Below, one piece after another: positions 60,668-64,000 of a DNA stretch of 64,000 nucleotides. The stretch is from contig QLIY01000001.1 of assembly GCA_003260075.1 (NCBI GenBank), positions 372,001 to 436,000 of the forward strand, read 5' to 3'. The notes under the pieces are model-generated. The model was given only the letters and a program-made list of their open reading frames with translations, had not been told where the DNA came from and made no database searches. The position numbers and the translations under genes were made by a program. Each line of letters starts with the position of its first letter. Position 1 is the stretch's first letter. Origin of the DNA: Phallusia mammillata. Its lineage: Eukaryota; Chordata; Ascidiacea; Phlebobranchia; Ascidiidae.

Positions 60668-62340
60668 GCAATGCATTGTACCCAGGGATAAGAGAATGCC
60701 CAAGCTAAGAATGGATCGTGGTAAAACTTCGGCAGAAGAAAGACTCCCAATGTACATACCCACCTCCACATTACGGCTATAAACTTTTATTTCGAATTTA
60801 CGGTGCTACTGAAAAGCATTAAAAACCCAAAGCAAGAAGCGAAAGTTACAATGGCGAACTACTACGCGCGGGGGATAGGTCAACAACATTCAATTTTACC
60901 CACAGAACTTGAAACGTTCACATTTAATTTGTACAAATAGAGCCATTTTGCTGATTCGCCGGGTTTTTTACAGAGATAAGGTCACGAGGCCACAAAACGA
61001 AAGTGTTTCGGGTGAATATAATTGAAGGCAAAACGGGATCAAGTGCAGAAGCAAATTTCAAACCAACGTGCGGGGGGGGGGTTTGCAATGCATTGTACCC
61101 AGGGATAAGAGAATGCCCACGCTAAGAATGGATCGTGGTAAAACTTCGGCAGAAGAAAAACTCTCACCTCCACATTACGGCTATATACTTTTATTTCGAC
61201 TTTACGGCGCTACTGAAAAGCATTNTCGAATTTACGGTGCTACTGAAAAGCATTAAAAACCCAAAGCAAGAAGCGAAAGTTACAATGGCGAACTACTACG
61301 CGCGGGGGATAGGTCAACAACATTCAATTTTACCCACAGAACTTAAAACGTTCACATTTAATTTGTACAAATTGAGCCATTTTGCTGATTCGCCGGGTTT
61401 TTTACACAAAACGAAAGTGTTTCGGGTGAATATAATCGAAGGCAAAACGGGATCAAGTGCAGAAGCAAATTTCAAACCAACGTGCAGACAAAGAAATATA
61501 TTAAACATATCCTACTATTAGTAAACAATTTATTTTTATGTCGTTATAGACGATTTAAGAATAGGACAAAAGTGCCGAGGATGTGAACAGGAGATCAAAG
61601 TTTGTCAAGTCTGTCATCAGGAAAAAAAGAAGAAAAAACTGAAGGAAACAATAGTAAGTTATGAAAAAATATGTGTGAAGTTACCTACACTTACTATTGA
61701 AGTAGCTATTTACCGCTGACAAATGCCTTTATTTCAAAAAACCGGGGGGGGGGCTTGCAATGCATTGTACCCAGGGATAAGAGAATGCCCAAGCTAAGAA
61801 TGGATCGTGGTAAAACTTCGGCAGAAGAAAGACTCCCAATGTACATACCCACCTCCACATTACGGCTATAAACTTTTATTTCGAATTTACGGTGCTACTG
61901 AAAAGCATTAAAAACCCAAAGCAAGAAGCGAAAGTTACAATGGCGAACTACTACGCGCGGGGGATAGGTCAACAACATTCAATTTTACCCACAGAACTTA
62001 AAACGTTCACATTTAATTTGTACAAATTGAGCCATTTTGCTGATTCGCCGGGTTTTTTACACAAAACGAAAGTGTTTCGGGTGAATATAATCGAAGGCAA
62101 AACGGGATCAAGTGCAGAAGCAAATTTCAAACCAACGTGCAGACAAAGAAATATATTAAACATATCCTACTATCAGTAAACAACTTATTTTTTATGTCTT
62201 TATAGACGATTTAAGAGTAGGACAAAAGTGCCGAGGATGTGAACAGGAGATCAAAGTTTGTCAAGTTTGTAACCAGAAAAAAAAGGAGAAAAAACTGAAG
62301 GAAACAATAGTAAGTTATAACAAAATATTTGTAAAGTTAC
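60660..62340. repeat. Three near-identical stretches joined by G runs
   Basis: The segment starting CTTGCAATGCATTGTACCCA occurs at 60668, 61083 and 61754. Copies run to the G runs at 61072-61081 and 61744-61753. The second and third include the CxxC exon. The second also contains the only ambiguous base in the window (61225), inside a local repeat of GCTACTGAAAAGCATT. Near-identity and homopolymer joints indicate unmerged assembly pieces. Confidence 0.75.
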
Positions 62341-62634
62341 CTCGACTTACAATTGAAGTAGCTATTTACCGCTGACAAATGCCTTTATTTCAAAAAACCC
62401 GCGTATATAGTAAATCGCAGTAAATTTGACCGACAGTATATTACACATTTTTAGAATATGTTTTTAAGCATTCAACTTGACTGGAATCACATTTAGGCCT
62501 ATTTGGTTTTAGGTAAGACAGAAACGATTAACAAAACGTTAAAGACAACGGGCAGCTGTCTCAGTTGCTTGATCCAAATGTTTAGTTGTTTTCGGATCTT
62601 TGAAGATAAACATCAGCAAGAAGAAACAACATGA
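60668..62634 (+). CDS. Small cysteine-rich protein, tandem family member C (structure uncertain)
   Basis: The clear exons are the CxxC exon at 61550-61653 (copy at 62206-62309), reading KCRGCEQEIKVCQVCHQ, and the last exon at 62497-62634, with GSCLSCLIQMFSCFRIF and stop TGA at 62632. The CxxC exon matches exon 2 of member B, and the last exon has the same type of Cys/Phe cluster. A possible first exon starts at ATG 60851, 61285 or 61940 (MANYYARGIGQQHS), but its donor is not clear. The locus is assembled as three partial copies around G runs at 61072-61081 and 61744-61753. The last exon is repeated at 62668-62798 after a G run. A single real gene probably underlies these pieces. Confidence 0.5.
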
Positions 62635-62904
62635 AACAATCGCAATTTCGTTGTGTGGGGGGGGGGGATAACAAAACGATAAGGACAACGGGCAGCTGCC
62701 TCAGTTGCTTGAGTCAAATGTTTAGTTGTTTTCGGATCTTTGAAGATACACATCAGCAAGAAGAAACAACATGAAACAATCGCAATTTCGTTGTGTGACT
62801 GTTTTAACGTCGCTTACGCATGTACATAATGCTTTTGTGTAAACATACGGTTTTTGTCTAATAAAATGTTGATAGAAACGTCGTTAGTACACAGGTTTTT
62901 ACCA

Positions 62905-63015
62905 AAATTAATCAACGTAACATTCACACAGGACGACCCGCCACCGTACATACAAACAGACACAATCAATGAATATGGCACAGATGACAAAGTTGACAAC
63001 GATACCAAGTTCTAA
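62905..63015 (+). pseudogene. Orphan copy of the last exon of SLC10 paralog 2
   Basis: It reads INVTFTQDDPPPYIQTDTIN, continues EYGTDD, and ends NDTKF with stop at 63013. It matches the C-tail of paralog 2 (NVTFTPDAPPPYAE and TINEYEPDD to NDTKF) and keeps PPPY. Homology continues into the 3' flank (CCAATGTTTACTGTTAA, then GCATTTTTTCTGCAAATATT). No upstream SLC10 exons lie nearby. It is a remnant of a larger duplication that carried the SLC10 3' end to this side of the small cysteine-rich genes. Confidence 0.8.
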
Positions 63016-64000
63016 CTCCAATGTTTACTGTTAATGGCAAACACAACTACGAATTGTTACTAAGTTTTAACTGTAACAATTTAGTCTGTGTCTCCATTAA
63101 ACCAAAACTCGTAGTCTATGAAAGAGTTTGCTGTATAGTATATGAGCATTTTTTCTGCAAATATTTAAAACATTTGCTGTTGTCATCATCAGAAAAATCC
63201 CAGAAAGTTATAGTTGCACAAATGAAAGCAACAGAAATTGTTTGGTTTGCATTAAGGTATATAAACACGCCTATATATAAATTGACAAGCCGTTTTATTT
63301 AGGCTTTCTGAAAATGCTGTGTCCACTTTTCAAGTACATTGTTTTGTGTAGAAATATATTCCATCGTTTTGCGTTTTGCGTTCATACAATAGCTCTTAGT
63401 TCCTGCTTTTGTACATGTACAATATTTTTGCTCAAATTTTTTTTTTAATAATACTGTAGCACTTTTGCAAATCTTCGTTTAAGTAGTAAAATACGACTGC
63501 TAGAGTATTAATGCACTAAGTCTTTAAACTGCTACATTAAGAGGGGGGGGGGTCGTTTATACCATAGCTCTTAGTTCCTGCTTTTGTACATGTACAATAT
63601 TTTTGCTAAATTTTTTTTTTGTATAATACTGTAGCACTTTTGCAAATCTTCGTTTAAGTAGTAAAATAAGACTGCTAGAGTATTAATGCACTAAGTCTTT
63701 AAACTGCTACATTAAGAAAGTTTTTACAATAAGTTTCATTGTACTGGTTTCAAAATTAAAAAAATCGAAAACCCAAAACATCAAAGAGAGCATTTAACTA
63801 ATTTGGTGACAAGATCAAGGTAATTTACAACGCAAAGTCATAAGTTATCACCAACAAGCAAAACGGTCAAGTAATAGTGGTTATTAAGAACTGTGTGCAT
63901 TGATGCAAAGCTTTTCCTCGCGATCTTGTAGGTCTCCACGATAACAGGTAGATCTATTCATGCGTGGCAATCCAAACCCTTTTGCACAACCGAGATTATG
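63016..64000. other. Right edge: duplicated SLC10 3' flank and seam
   Basis: Bases 63110-63420 match 53000-53420, behind SLC10 paralog 2. A G run at 63543-63552 joins two copies of about 160 bases (63385-63542 and 63553-63716). From about 63760 to the end the sequence matches the block upstream of gene A (53600-53870), so another family member may follow outside the window. Confidence 0.6.

Noticed and set aside
97-63552. CRISPR array or bacterial operon reading of the repeated blocks
   Set aside because: Repeats are not regularly spaced, and genes have introns with GT-AG borders; the DNA is eukaryotic.

Overview
This is a nuclear window from an animal genome. It is AT-rich, with multi-exon genes, GT-AG introns and many short non-autonomous DNA transposons. 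The gene content fits an invertebrate deuterostome, and an ascidian such as Ciona is my best guess: a galactose 3-O-sulfotransferase, SLC10 bile-acid-type transporters, Ly6/uPAR and somatomedin-B domains, and high allelic divergence in duplicated stretches. The species is an inference and was not tested. Exon boundaries were placed by hand from splice sites, reading phase and similarity to remembered families.

Layout: (1) 1.7-3.6 kb, +, the 3' part of an inositol polyphosphate multikinase-like gene. (2) 7.1-11.8 kb, +, an eight-exon zinc-finger gene ending in a BESS motif, with a two-exon unit duplicated inside it. (3) 12.7-16.1 kb, -, a cytosolic 5'-nucleotidase III (NT5C3-like) gene. It lies head to head with (4) 16.7-21.1 kb, +, a ten-exon GAL3ST-type sulfotransferase. 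(5) 22.8-34.1 kb, +, a secreted protein alternating Ly6/uPAR (LU) and somatomedin-B domains, the most interesting gene here. (6) 38.6-43.1 kb and 48.4-52.8 kb, +, two tandem SLC10 sodium/bile-acid-type cotransporters with matching exon structure. The 3' end of the first is duplicated at 45-47 kb, and a lone copy of the last exon of the second lies at 62.9 kb. (7) 54.3-62.6 kb, +, a tandem family of very small cysteine-rich proteins that I do not recognise.

The window also carries about 30 runs of pure C (pure G after 61 kb). Most short runs are flanked on both sides by near-identical direct repeats of about 40 to 500 bp. The pattern looks like assembly seams: overlapping or allelic contig ends joined by a homopolymer spacer, not biology. 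The runs break exons and create false duplications and false proline- or glycine-rich reading frames, so duplicated segments should be read with that in mind.

Transposon content is rich and well bounded. There are several hAT-type MITE families with 8-bp target duplications, a MULE-like element with 57-bp inverted repeats and a 9-bp target duplication, hairpin elements built around GACGTTTCGAC, and tRNA-like SINE pieces.
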